A stretch of 64,000 bases of DNA, taken from positions 1-64,000 of the forward strand of contig NZ_JBEPKD010000017.1 of assembly GCF_040544555.1 (NCBI RefSeq), given 5' to 3'. Both the position numbers and the translations under genes were made by a program. Positions within the stretch are counted from its first letter, which is position 1, and each line of letters starts with the position of its first letter. The notes under the pieces were generated by a model. The model was not told the DNA's origin and made no database searches. It saw only the letters and a program-made list of their open reading frames with translations. The stretch is from Halalkalibacter oceani (GTDB lineage: Bacteria > Bacillota > Bacilli > Bacillales > Bacillaceae_D). Positions 25,547 through 33,268 of this stretch are shown piece by piece.

Positions 25547-26809
25547 ATGGTAGAAATTCGGCAGAGCATTCCTGTAGATGAAGCAATTAGACGGATTATG
25601 GAGCGTGTCAAGACAGGAGCGACAGAGCGTATTTCGCTCGCGGAGGCGCAAGGACGATCTCTCGCGGAGGATATCGTCGCCTCGCATGATGTGCCTTTTT
25701 TCGATCGTTCGCCGGTAGACGGCTTTGCGATTAAAGCGCAAGATACGAAGGGCGCAGAACCGGATACGCCGCGGCGGCTTGTGGTTGTCGAAACGCTCGG
25801 CGCCGGCTATGTCGCCACCCAGCCGGTGGTCGGTGGAAAAGCGGTGCGGATTATGACCGGAGCGCCGATCCCGGAAGGCGCCGATGCGGTGATTATGCTG
25901 GAGCATGTGACCGAAACGCTGGAAGGGGACCAGCCGGTGATTGAGGTCACTTCACCGGTGGCGGCGGGAGAAAACATTATCCGGCGCGGCGAGGATATGA
26001 AGGAGGGCACGGTTCTGCTTGAAGCCGGCAGACAAATGGCAGCGGGAGAAATCGCCTTGCTGGCGACATTTGGCTACGGCGAAATCAACGTCTTTCAGCA
26101 GCCGGTGATCGGTGTGTTTGCGACGGGAAGCGAGCTTGTTTCCGTCGATGAACCGCTTGCTCCGGGGAAGATCCGAAACAGCAATTCACCGATGCTTGAG
26201 GCGCAGATTCGGCAGGCAGGCGCGATTCCGCGCTATTACGGGATTCTCGTCGATGACTTCGATCAAAGCTACGCGGCGGTTGTCGGGGCGCTGAAAGAAG
26301 TCGACTATGTCATCACCACCGGTGGCGTGTCAGTCGGCGATTTTGATTATGTGCCGGCGATTTTGGACAAGCTTCAGGCCGAAGTGCTGTTTAATAAAGT
26401 TGAAATGCGGCCCGGCAGTGTCACGACGGTAGCGACAGTTGGCGATAAATGGTTTTTCGGCTTGTCCGGCAATCCATCAGCCTGCTTTGTCGGCTTTGAA
26501 CTGTTTGTCCGTCCGATTGTCAAAACCTATTTAGGTTCATCAACACCACATCTTCGCAAAGCAGCAGCGCTGTTGACAACGGATCTCGGCCGGCCGAACG
26601 AGTTTGCCCGCTTTGTCCGGGCAAGGTTGACGCTGGAGGACGCGACGCTTTCTGTCACGCCGGTTGGGCTGGAAAAGTCGGGGATCGTGTCGTCTCTCGC
26701 CGAAGCGAACGCCCTGCTCGTCGTCCCGCCGCGAACGGAGAAGCTGCGAGCAGGCGAGAAGGTGGATGTCATTTGTTTAGAGATGAATCCGGGCTTGCCC
26801 GGCGCTTAA
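25547..26809 (+). CDS. moeA: Molybdopterin molybdenumtransferase MoeA
   Basis: A 420-residue enzyme that inserts molybdate into adenylylated molybdopterin. It has the MoeA N-terminal DVPFFDRSPVDGFA block (about residues 46-59), GAPIPEGADAVIMLEH, the MoCF domain motif TTGGVSVGDFDYV (about residue 260) and GLSGNPSACFVGFELFV. Length is normal, with no periplasmic molybdate-binding C-terminal fusion. Last gene of the moa operon, followed by a strong terminator. Confidence 0.96.
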   Translation: MVEIRQSIPVDEAIRRIMERVKTGATERISLAEAQGRSLAEDIVASHDVPFFDRSPVDGFAIKAQDTKGAEPDTPRRLVVVETLGAGYVATQPVVGGKAVRIMTGAPIPEGADAVIMLEHVTETLEGDQPVIEVTSPVAAGENIIRRGEDMKEGTVLLEAGRQMAAGEIALLATFGYGEINVFQQPVIGVFATGSELVSVDEPLAPGKIRNSNSPMLEAQIRQAGAIPRYYGILVDDFDQSYAAVVGALKEVDYVITTGGVSVGDFDYVPAILDKLQAEVLFNKVEMRPGSVTTVATVGDKWFFGLSGNPSACFVGFELFVRPIVKTYLGSSTPHLRKAAALLTTDLGRPNEFARFVRARLTLEDATLSVTPVGLEKSGIVSSLAEANALLVVPPRTEKLRAGEKVDVICLEMNPGLPGA

Positions 26810-26848
26810 CATAAAAGCTTTCAGCAGCTCGATTGATTTGCTGTTTCG

Positions 26849-26894
26849 GGATGTCTTAAAAAGGGAAAATCGCCCTTTAAGGCATCCTTTTTTT
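26849..26894 (+). terminator. Terminator of the moa operon
   Basis: GGATGTCTTAAA..GGG pairs with CCCTTTAAGGCATCC, followed by seven T. The arms resemble the hairpin at 36023-36064 (GGATGTCGTAAAGGG), another dispersed hairpin type. Confidence 0.85.
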
Positions 26895-26988
26895 CTCGTT
26901 TGCGATTTGATAAACGGACAATCAATGAATGAGAACGAGGGCTGGACGAAAGACTGAGAGTTAGCGGGGGAAATGCGGCAGTGAAAGA

Positions 26989-27165
26989 GGAACCTCATTC
27001 CGTTATCCGGCTTGCACTGCCCTTTTTATTGATAGAAAAGGAACGTCATTCCTCTATTGATTGCTGCAAGGGGGACTGATCGCTTGTTTTGGTTTATGAA
27101 CGGAATCTCGTTCCTCTTGTTTGCGAAGAAATGCGTAAAAATGAGCAATAGCGGAATCCTGTTCC
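26989..27165. repeat. Four spaced GGAAY...RTTCC palindromic boxes
   Basis: GGAACCTCATTCC (26989), GGAACGTCATTCC (27040), GGAATCTCGTTCC (27102) and GGAATCCTGTTCC (27153). Start-to-start distances are 51, 62 and 51 bases, close to whole helical turns. They may be operator sites or remnants of a degenerate tandem repeat. Confidence 0.6.
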
Positions 27166-27242
27166 GCCTAGCCCCGGTATAAAAGTTTTGCCACACACTG
27201 ATTGAAATGGAGTACAATAAAAGAAAAAAGGAGGGAATCAGA

Positions 27243-29423
27243 ATGGATCAGGAGCAACAGAGATTGGGTCATTCCCGCATCATTGATCTGGCATACCTCT
27301 TTGGCGTTTCGCTTTTAGTGGCTGCTGTTGTTTATTTTTTTGCCGCGAATTGGAGCGCGCTCGGGCACGGAAGCAAAATCAGCTTGATCACGCTCTTGCT
27401 GCTTGGCTTCTACGGCATTGCGTTTTTCTTTCGTTATCGCCTGCCATGGCGCCCATTTGTCGGAAAGCTGTTTTTACTTGGAGGCGTTATCGCCTTTGGC
27501 GTTAGCGTTGCCTTGCTTGGTCAAATGTACAATTCACATGCGGACAGTTATCTTTTGTTTCTCGTCTGGCTTGCGCCGGCTTTTTTATTTGCGGTATTGA
27601 CGAAACTGCAATCTTTTTATCTTTTATCTTATATGCTGCTGCATGCGACCATCGGTTTTTTCTTATTTCCTAGCTCTGTTGCGATTTACCGCTCTGAAGG
27701 AGAGCTGGTTGCGTGGCTTGTTTGCCTAGCGTTAGGTAACGCTTTACTCGGCCTAGGGCTTGAAGCAAGGCAAAGTCCTTATCGCGCTTTATCGTATTTG
27801 TCCTATCTCGTCAGTCAGCTCATTTGGCTAGTGATAACGATGCGCTGGGTGTTTGAATCGTACACCTATCTGCTTAACAGCCTTTATCTGCTTGTTTCGA
27901 TCGTGTTCTTGTATTGGCTTTGGAAGAAAAGGCCAAACCGCGTTCTATTGCTGCTTACGGTTGGCAGTGTGGCGGTTTACGTGGCGGCGAAAGCGATTCT
28001 CTGGATGCTCGAGCACGGGTCTGAGCTGTTTTTTGTTCTTATTTTGCTGCTTGCCGGGCTGACTGTTTTTGCGGCAGGCTTTGTAATAAAAAAGCTGCGG
28101 AATGTTTATGAAAAGCAAAAGAATCAGGAGGTACGCTGGTGGCAAAGTCTGATCGTCCACGCCGTCAGCACGGTTAGTGCTGTCGTGGCGACCACCGCAT
28201 TCATCGGCCTGATGACGATGGTGGCCCAATCGCTGCTTTCAGCTTTGTATGTCCTTCTTGCAGCCGCTCTTTTGGTAACGGTGCTGATCTTTGGCAAAAG
28301 ATTGGAGGAAGTATGGCGTCATACGATCGTTCATGTAGGCGTCCTTCTTACACTCGCCTTTGTCTGGGATGTCCCGACTTATTTGGCGCTCGTCAGTGTC
28401 CTGCTGCTTTTGCTGCTATGGTATAAAGAGGAAAGCGTCTGGATGGATCTGCTTCTTTATGGAGCGACTAACGTGGTTCTTCTGTTCATATTCTGGCCTG
28501 ATCGTTCAACCGAAGCGATCATGTGGCTGATGGTTGGGCTCAATCTGCTAGCGCTGGCTGGCCGTCTGCTGCTGAAGGAGCCGCTGTTGAAAAAAAGGCT
28601 GACCGTGCAGGCGATGCTATACAGCTTGCTGTTCGGCTTTGTACTGACCTTTTTAACGACATCACCCCCGTCGGCCTATTATTTGTATAATGCGCTGTTT
28701 TTTGCCGTGACGACTTACCTCGGCTTCCGTTTTGTCCGAAGCAATGAGCAGGTACTCGCACGGACGGTGCTCGTATTTTGGTTCGCCTTTCTTTTTTATA
28801 AATATTACGACCTCGTCTGGAGGCTGCTTCACAAATCAGTCGCCTTGTTCCTGCTCGGCCTGCTGTTGCTTGCTGTCGCGATTATGCTTGACCGAAAGAG
28901 GAAGGAAGAGAGGGACGACTTGCCACCGGCTCATTTTGCCAATCAATGGGCGCTGGTCGTTGTTATATGCTTACAGCTTGCTTTTATCGGCTTTCAGTAT
29001 GCGCAGTATGAACGGCAGCTTGCCAATGGAAGCTTGATCAAGCTTGAACTGGAACCGCTTGATCCCCGCTCGCTCTTGCAGGGAGATTATCTGACTTTGC
29101 AATTCTCGATCTCGCATATTCCTGAGCTGGAGGGGAAGATGCAACGAGGGGAGAAGCTGAAGCTCGTTCTGTCTCCTGACGACCAGAACGTCTACCATTA
29201 TACAGGCATTTACCAGCAGAATGGCGCATATAATCAGCCGTATACGCTGCAGGAGGAGGATGTGCTGATGAATGGGAAAGCGACGGGCTATGACCGCTTT
29301 TCGTTCGGGATCGAAAGCTACTTTATTGAAGAAGGCAGCGGGAGTGAAGCTGAATCGGAAGCGGAATATGCTTATGTGAAAGTTGCAGAGAACGGCAATG
29401 CTCTGCTCGTTGAGATTGAATAG
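27243..29423 (+). CDS. DUF2157/GDYXXLXY fusion membrane protein
   Basis: A 726-residue polytopic membrane protein. An N-terminal DUF2157-like region begins with a pair of helices around VAAVVYFFAANWSALGHGSK; about 18-20 hydrophobic segments follow. A soluble C-terminal domain (about residue 600 on) carries the signature GDYLTLQF of the GDYXXLXY family, whose members are usually separate exported proteins beside DUF2157 genes. The function of both families is unknown. ATG 27243 after AAGGAGGG, preferred to an upstream in-frame ATG at 27207. Monocistronic or followed by the small gene at 29526. Confidence 0.85.
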   Translation: MDQEQQRLGHSRIIDLAYLFGVSLLVAAVVYFFAANWSALGHGSKISLITLLLLGFYGIAFFFRYRLPWRPFVGKLFLLGGVIAFGVSVALLGQMYNSHADSYLLFLVWLAPAFLFAVLTKLQSFYLLSYMLLHATIGFFLFPSSVAIYRSEGELVAWLVCLALGNALLGLGLEARQSPYRALSYLSYLVSQLIWLVITMRWVFESYTYLLNSLYLLVSIVFLYWLWKKRPNRVLLLLTVGSVAVYVAAKAILWMLEHGSELFFVLILLLAGLTVFAAGFVIKKLRNVYEKQKNQEVRWWQSLIVHAVSTVSAVVATTAFIGLMTMVAQSLLSALYVLLAAALLVTVLIFGKRLEEVWRHTIVHVGVLLTLAFVWDVPTYLALVSVLLLLLLWYKEESVWMDLLLYGATNVVLLFIFWPDRSTEAIMWLMVGLNLLALAGRLLLKEPLLKKRLTVQAMLYSLLFGFVLTFLTTSPPSAYYLYNALFFAVTTYLGFRFVRSNEQVLARTVLVFWFAFLFYKYYDLVWRLLHKSVALFLLGLLLLAVAIMLDRKRKEERDDLPPAHFANQWALVVVICLQLAFIGFQYAQYERQLANGSLIKLELEPLDPRSLLQGDYLTLQFSISHIPELEGKMQRGEKLKLVLSPDDQNVYHYTGIYQQNGAYNQPYTLQEEDVLMNGKATGYDRFSFGIESYFIEEGSGSEAESEAEYAYVKVAENGNALLVEIE

Positions 29424-29525
29424 AGATTTCAAGGGAGATTATCTCACATAGAAGTTGATGAAAGCAGAGCGCGCCCGCTACACTATAGCCAGACGACCTG
29501 AATGACACTTATGAGGAGGGATGAA

Positions 29526-29744
29526 ATGCTCGAGCAATATTTACAGGAGTCCTTTGGTATTATGAGGGAAGACATTTTGATCTCTCCGGTAACGAATAAA
29601 AAGGTCGTTGTCAGAGAGCTGCTTCTCCAGGTTGAAAGGGAGGGAAGCTCTGAAAATGTCCTCGGCACACTTCAACAAATAAAAGGACTTGGTCGAAAGG
29701 GAGCGATCGTCTATTTAAATGGCTTGTCAGATCAAAGTAAGTAG
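29526..29744 (+). CDS. Small hypothetical protein (72 aa)
   Basis: A 72-residue soluble protein of unknown function. It contains LEQYLQESFGIMREDILIS and a Lys/Arg-rich middle, and ends in VYLNGLSDQSK. No signal peptide, cysteine or known motif is visible. A strong GAGGAGGG six bases before ATG 29526 supports translation. The 29797-29822 palindrome terminates it. It is an orphan between a membrane protein and the iron-regulated gene. Confidence 0.7.
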   Translation: MLEQYLQESFGIMREDILISPVTNKKVVVRELLLQVEREGSSENVLGTLQQIKGLGRKGAIVYLNGLSDQSK

Positions 29745-29794
29745 GGCGCGTGAAAAAAGCTGTTTGACCTTTAGACATAGTCTGTCTTTTTTGA

Positions 29795-29824
29795 AAGTCA
29801 ACTGAATTCAGTTGACTTTTTTTG
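29795..29824 (+). terminator. Palindromic terminator overlapping the next promoter
   Basis: A perfect palindrome, AAAGTCAACTGAA with TTCAGTTGACTTT, followed by further T residues. Its right arm contains the -35 box (TTGACT) of the downstream gene, so termination and initiation signals share bases. Confidence 0.8.
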
Positions 29825-29841
29825 CTGCAGGCGCGTATACT
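29812..29841 (+). promoter_or_regulatory. Sigma-A promoter of the FhuF-like gene
   Basis: TTGACT (29812-29817), 18 bases, TATACT (29836-29841). Predicted start near 29848, inside the Fur box. Confidence 0.75.
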
Positions 29842-29846
29842 TTAGT

Positions 29847-29861
29847 TGAGAATGATTATTG
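29847..29861 (+). promoter_or_regulatory. Fur box
   Basis: TGAGAAT-G-ATTATTG fits the Bacillus 7-1-7 Fur consensus TGATAAT-N-ATTATCA at 11 of 14 arm positions. It covers the predicted transcription start, as expected for iron repression. Confidence 0.75.
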
Positions 29862-29914
29862 ATTTTAATTACCTGTCCGCCGGGACGGAAACATGATAAA
29901 GGGAGAGAAAGAAT

Positions 29915-30706
29915 GTGGACTACAATCAAATGGTTGCTGAATTAGAAGCGCGTTTTTTTCTCTATACAAAAGATCAGCCAGTCGTTCATCAGGAATTTGT
30001 CGTTGAGCAGCTGCTTCTGCAGGAGGAAGCAAAAGCTTTTTTACATAAATACGGAAAACAAATTAAAGCATTGACGCCCCATCCGCCGGCAACCTATTTT
30101 TGCAGTAAGCTGGGGATTGCCGCTGCTGGAATTGTGACGATGCTTGCCCGCCATCATCTCCTTTTGCCGATGACGCCGGCTTCGCTAAGCGCGCAATTTT
30201 ATTGGGATGATACTTATCAGGTAGATGGGATGGTGTTCAAAATCAATTCGCTTAACTGGCAGGAGGGGCCGCGTACGGATGAATGGCGGCGTACTGAAAT
30301 TGAGCAGATGATCCACAATCTTCTCACTCCTGTTGTGACGACTTTCTCGCAAGCTGTTGACATTCGTCCGCGCGAGCTGTGGGGTCAGCTTGCCGCCGGG
30401 CTGGAATATGGCAAAACGGTCGGGTTGTCGCTTGCAGGGGATGATGAGGAAGCGGAACGGATTGAACGGGACTTTCAGTGGCTGATGAAGGATGCCGATC
30501 CAGCCCTGTTTGCCAGCCGGAAAAACGCATTGGACTTCCCGCATCGGCTTGTAGAAAGCCTATCGGAGCCTGGAGTCATGAAGCGGATGAAGCCGACCTG
30601 CTGTCTTTACTATCAGACGGAACAGGCGAAACGGAAGTGCGTCACTTGTCCGCGACTGACTGCGGCCGATAAAGCGAAGATAAAGGAAGAGATCGCGATT
30701 GGGTAA
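29915..30706 (+). CDS. FhuF-like [2Fe-2S] ferric-siderophore reductase
   Basis: A 263-residue cytoplasmic protein of the siderophore-iron reductase FhuF type. The C-terminal cluster ligands C229, C230, C242 and C245 (CC-x11-C-x2-C, ending in KCVTCPRL) match the unusual FhuF motif. Such proteins reduce ferric iron from imported siderophores. GTG start eight bases after GGGAGA. Promoter and Fur box upstream predict induction under iron limitation. No siderophore transporter is adjacent. Confidence 0.87.
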   Translation: MDYNQMVAELEARFFLYTKDQPVVHQEFVVEQLLLQEEAKAFLHKYGKQIKALTPHPPATYFCSKLGIAAAGIVTMLARHHLLLPMTPASLSAQFYWDDTYQVDGMVFKINSLNWQEGPRTDEWRRTEIEQMIHNLLTPVVTTFSQAVDIRPRELWGQLAAGLEYGKTVGLSLAGDDEEAERIERDFQWLMKDADPALFASRKNALDFPHRLVESLSEPGVMKRMKPTCCLYYQTEQAKRKCVTCPRLTAADKAKIKEEIAIG

Positions 30707-30941
30707 CCGTCGCATCTCTTCTTTTTTAGTATAGAAAAGCCGCTACGCAAGCATCGTGAGCATGGAACTTTTTTTCGAGCCCCTTCAGGTGCAACGCCCG
30801 CCTGCGGAAAGCGCGCCCCCCATCGCGGGAGGGCGAAGAGCCAAACCCTGCTAAATAAAAAAGCCATTACGCGGTTTTCTTATCCTGTTTATTTTTTTCT
30901 GTTAGAATAGAAGCAAATGGAGCAGAGGTGGAGATGAAATC

Positions 30942-31679
30942 ATGACAAAGAACATTAAGCTTATCGCGATTGATATGGATGGTACTTTGCTAAATGACCG
31001 GCAGGACATTTCGGACGGGAACCGCGAGGCGATTCGGGAAGCGCGCGATCACGGAATTCACATCGTCATTAGCACGGGCAGAACCCGGATGTCCTGTGGC
31101 GATCTTGTCGCCTCACTTGAGCTTGGTACATACTTAATTACGGTGAACGGCAGCGAAATTTGGGATGGGGAAGGCAATCTGCTTGAGCGCCAATTGCTCG
31201 ATCTGGAGCATATTGAACAAATGTGGTCGTTAAAAAATAAATACGAGACAGCATGCTGGGCGGCTACGGTTGATCAAGTGTGGCGCGAGCCGTTTCCAGA
31301 GGATCTTTCCCATTATCAATGGATGAAGTTCGGCTTCGACATTGAGGATGACCGGGTGCGAAACATCATTCTCGAAGAGCTGAAAAAAAATAAAGCATTG
31401 GAAATTAGCAATTCCAGCCCAACGAATCTGGAAATCAATGCGGCCGGTGTCAATAAAGCCGCGGCGATTGAAAAGGTATGCGAGCGCCTTGGCTTTACGA
31501 TGGAGAATGTGATGGCGATGGGCGACAGCTTAAATGATTTAGCGATGATCAAAGCGGCCGGCTGTGGGGTGGCGATGGGAAATGCCCAGCAGGTCGTCAA
31601 GGATGCCGCTGATTGGGTGACGGAGACGAATCTTGATGATGGAGTAGCCGTCGCGATCCGGAAATTCGCCTTGGCGTGA
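30942..31679 (+). CDS. Cof-type HAD hydrolase
   Basis: A 245-residue haloacid-dehalogenase phosphatase of the Cof (IIB cap) subfamily. Motif I IDMDGTLLND (about residues 9-18), motif II VISTGRT, and motif IV GDSLNDLAMI with GCGVAMGNA are intact; a cap domain of about 100 residues separates II and III. These enzymes dephosphorylate sugar phosphates or flavin precursors. ATG after GAGGTGGAGATGAAATC. Monocistronic. Substrate unknown. Confidence 0.92.
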   Translation: MTKNIKLIAIDMDGTLLNDRQDISDGNREAIREARDHGIHIVISTGRTRMSCGDLVASLELGTYLITVNGSEIWDGEGNLLERQLLDLEHIEQMWSLKNKYETACWAATVDQVWREPFPEDLSHYQWMKFGFDIEDDRVRNIILEELKKNKALEISNSSPTNLEINAAGVNKAAAIEKVCERLGFTMENVMAMGDSLNDLAMIKAAGCGVAMGNAQQVVKDAADWVTETNLDDGVAVAIRKFALA

Positions 31680-31750
31680 GGGCTCATCGTTTGTTTAGCT
31701 TTGCAGAAAGCAGGGAATAACAAGGGAAACGAGCATAGGAGGCTGTTGTG

Positions 31751-31870
31751 ATGGGGAAATTATCGAAGCTGGTCAAATGGGGCGTGATTGCTTACCCATT
31801 TGTGAAGAAATGGATGGCGAAGCGGAATCAGAAGAAGCGTGGTACGTATCCGGCCAGTCGCCAGCGCTAG
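31751..31870 (+). CDS. Small basic protein (39 aa)
   Basis: A 39-residue open frame: a helical start (MGKLSKLVKWGVIAYPFVKK) leading into a very basic tail rich in Lys, Arg and Gln. AGGAGG lies about eight bases before the ATG. The pattern is a short amphipathic/hydrophobic helix plus a polybasic end, suggesting a membrane- or nucleic-acid-associated small protein. Function unknown. Confidence 0.6.
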   Translation: MGKLSKLVKWGVIAYPFVKKWMAKRNQKKRGTYPASRQR

Positions 31871-31994
31871 CATAATAAAGCTGAACAAAAAACATCGGGC
31901 TGTCAAAAGGAAATACGATCCTTCTGGCAGCCCTCATTTAATTAAAAAGCTCACACCGGACTTAAAAGATCGTGGCGGTTCTGTCCATTGCTTA

Positions 31995-32040
31995 AGGGGC
32001 AGGGCAAAAGGTTTTTCCTTTTGGCCCTGCCCCTTTTCTA
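31995..32040. repeat. Hairpin repeat/terminator
   Basis: AGGGGCAGGGC-AAAAGG, loop TTTTT, CCTTTT-GGCCCTGCCCCT, then TTTT. It lies between the convergent small gene and the YflT-like gene. The bases before it (GTGGCG, then CATTGCTTA) also recur before the hairpin at 40347, marking both as copies of one element. Confidence 0.8.
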
Positions 32041-32041
32041 C

Positions 32042-32386
32042 CTATAGATTCATGGACGCCGTTTTGTTTTTGACAACGACGATCACCTTGCCGGCATCGA
32101 GTTTCTTTTCGAGCTGCTCTGCTTCTTGCTTGGAGAAGCCAAGCTCCTTGAATTGCGCGCGCAGCTCGTCCCCTTGTTTTCGAAACAGATTTTTTATAGA
32201 GGTTCCTACTCCCAATTCACTTGTTCCAACCTGATTTGCCTCGGCCTGTTCGGTCAGGCGCTTCGTCCGGTCATCGTCATGGGTGATCACATAAATATCG
32301 TCATCTTTGACCCCGTCAGCCTGCAACCGTCTTACAGCTTGAATCACGTCTTCGTCATTTTGAAATTCCTTATAGAATGGGTTCAT
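32042..32386 (-). CDS. General stress protein, YflT/GsiB-17M-like domain
   Basis: A 114-residue soluble protein with the general-stress-protein 17M-like fold: NPFYKEFQNDEDVIQAVRRLQADGV is the usual start, followed by DIYVITHDDDRTKRL and an amphipathic helix FSKQEAEQLEKKLDAGKVIVVV. ATG 32386 follows AGGAGGCG; an upstream extension is unsupported. A sigma-B promoter precedes it, in line with the regulation of yflT in Bacillus subtilis. Precise function unknown. Confidence 0.87.
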   Translation of the reverse strand: MNPFYKEFQNDEDVIQAVRRLQADGVKDDDIYVITHDDDRTKRLTEQAEANQVGTSELGVGTSIKNLFRKQGDELRAQFKELGFSKQEAEQLEKKLDAGKVIVVVKNKTASMNL

Positions 32387-32410
32387 GTTTATCGCCTCCT
32401 TGGTAGAAAA

Positions 32411-32435
32411 ATACCCGGCTTGCCGAAAGCTAAAC
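32411..32435 (-). promoter_or_regulatory. Sigma-B promoter of the YflT-like gene
   Basis: Read on the minus strand: GTTTAG, 13 bases, GGGTAT, about 25 bases before the start codon. It matches the sigma-B consensus GTTTAA-N13-15-GGGWAW with one mismatch. Predicts general stress induction. Confidence 0.78.
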
Positions 32436-32460
32436 ATCGAAGTGAATGTTCAGAAAAGAG

Positions 32461-32488
32461 TTGCAAATCAAATGATGTGTTGTATACT
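32461..32488 (+). promoter_or_regulatory. Candidate promoter of the GntR-glcDF operon
   Basis: TTGCAA (32461-32466), 16 bases, TATACT (32483-32488). The -10 is overlapped by the GntR operator, allowing direct autorepression. Confidence 0.5.
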
Positions 32489-32500
32489 TGTAATACAAGT
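32486..32500 (+). promoter_or_regulatory. GntR/FadR-type operator
   Basis: ACTTGT-AAT-ACAAGT is a perfect palindrome, and its centre TTGTAATACAA matches the FadR-subfamily half-site rule TNGTNNNACNA. It lies 29 bases before the regulator start. Confidence 0.72.
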
Positions 32501-32528
32501 AGACGAATTTAAGGAAGGTGGAAAGCGG

Positions 32529-33266
32529 ATGGACATCATTTCACCTATTCAACGGCGTAAAATGTCGGAACAGATTTTAGATGAAATCAAAGCATTAATT
32601 AAAGATGGGACATTCCCGGCTGATTCAAAGCTGCCTTCCGAAACGGAGCTGGCCAAGCTGTTTCAGGTTAGCCGTTCGCCGGTCAGAGAAGCGATCAGCG
32701 TTCTGGCGGCAAGCGGCATTGTCGAGTCGCGCCAGGGAGGCGGAAATTGGGTCCGCAAAGTAGAGCTGGTCAACATGTTTGAGCCGATGACGATGGAAAT
32801 GATTGATGCACAGCAAATTTATGATCTGCTTGAACTGCGGACAACGATTGAGACCGAAGCGGCGGCATTGGCGGCCGTCCGGCACAACAGAGAGGACATT
32901 GAGATGCTTGCCGGGGCGCTGCAAGGCTTAGAAGAGCAGATGCTCGATGATGTGGAGTCAATTGGAAGTGAAGTCGATTACGAGTTTCACCAGACGATTG
33001 TCAGGGCGGCGGGAAATGCGTTCTTCGTTCAGACGATGGAAAACATTGCAGATCTTTATCAAAAAGCAATGACCTTTTCCTTGAAGCAAAATGTTGGTTT
33101 GCGTTTAAAGCGAAAAAGTGTGTTTGAAGAGCATCAAGCGATTTTCGAGGCGATTCGCCGACGTGAGCCGGAAGCGGCCTCTCGAGCGATGAAGAAGCAT
33201 TTAGAAACGGCGCGGCTCAAGCTCGGCGATAAACGACTGCAAGACGAGGAGAAACGGGGGAGATAA
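32529..33266 (+). CDS. GntR-family regulator, FadR/FCD subfamily
   Basis: A 245-residue regulator. The N-terminal winged helix (about residues 8-78) contains LPSETELAKLFQVSRSPVREAISVL, and the C-terminal all-helical FCD domain has the metal/ligand signature region DYEFHQTIVRAAGN and a final EEHQAIFEAIRRREPEAA. Such proteins sense 2-hydroxy acids such as lactate or glycolate. ATG 32529 follows GGAAGGTGG. It directly precedes glcD (2-base gap), so it most likely controls the glcD-glcF-AEC genes and itself. Confidence 0.92.
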   Translation: MDIISPIQRRKMSEQILDEIKALIKDGTFPADSKLPSETELAKLFQVSRSPVREAISVLAASGIVESRQGGGNWVRKVELVNMFEPMTMEMIDAQQIYDLLELRTTIETEAAALAAVRHNREDIEMLAGALQGLEEQMLDDVESIGSEVDYEFHQTIVRAAGNAFFVQTMENIADLYQKAMTFSLKQNVGLRLKRKSVFEEHQAIFEAIRRREPEAASRAMKKHLETARLKLGDKRLQDEEKRGR

Positions 33267-33268
33267 GC

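Larger units (their letters stand above)
26810..27242. other. Intergenic region with four palindromic boxes
   Basis: A 433-base non-coding stretch between moeA and the DUF2157 gene. After the moa terminator come four related 13-bp boxes (annotated next). A possible promoter, TTGCCA, 19 bases, TACAAT (27188-27218), precedes the DUF2157 gene. I see no gene in it. Confidence 0.65.

Noticed and set aside
26810..27200. CRISPR array
   Set aside because: The four boxes are short, imperfect and palindromic, spacing is uneven and no cas gene is present.
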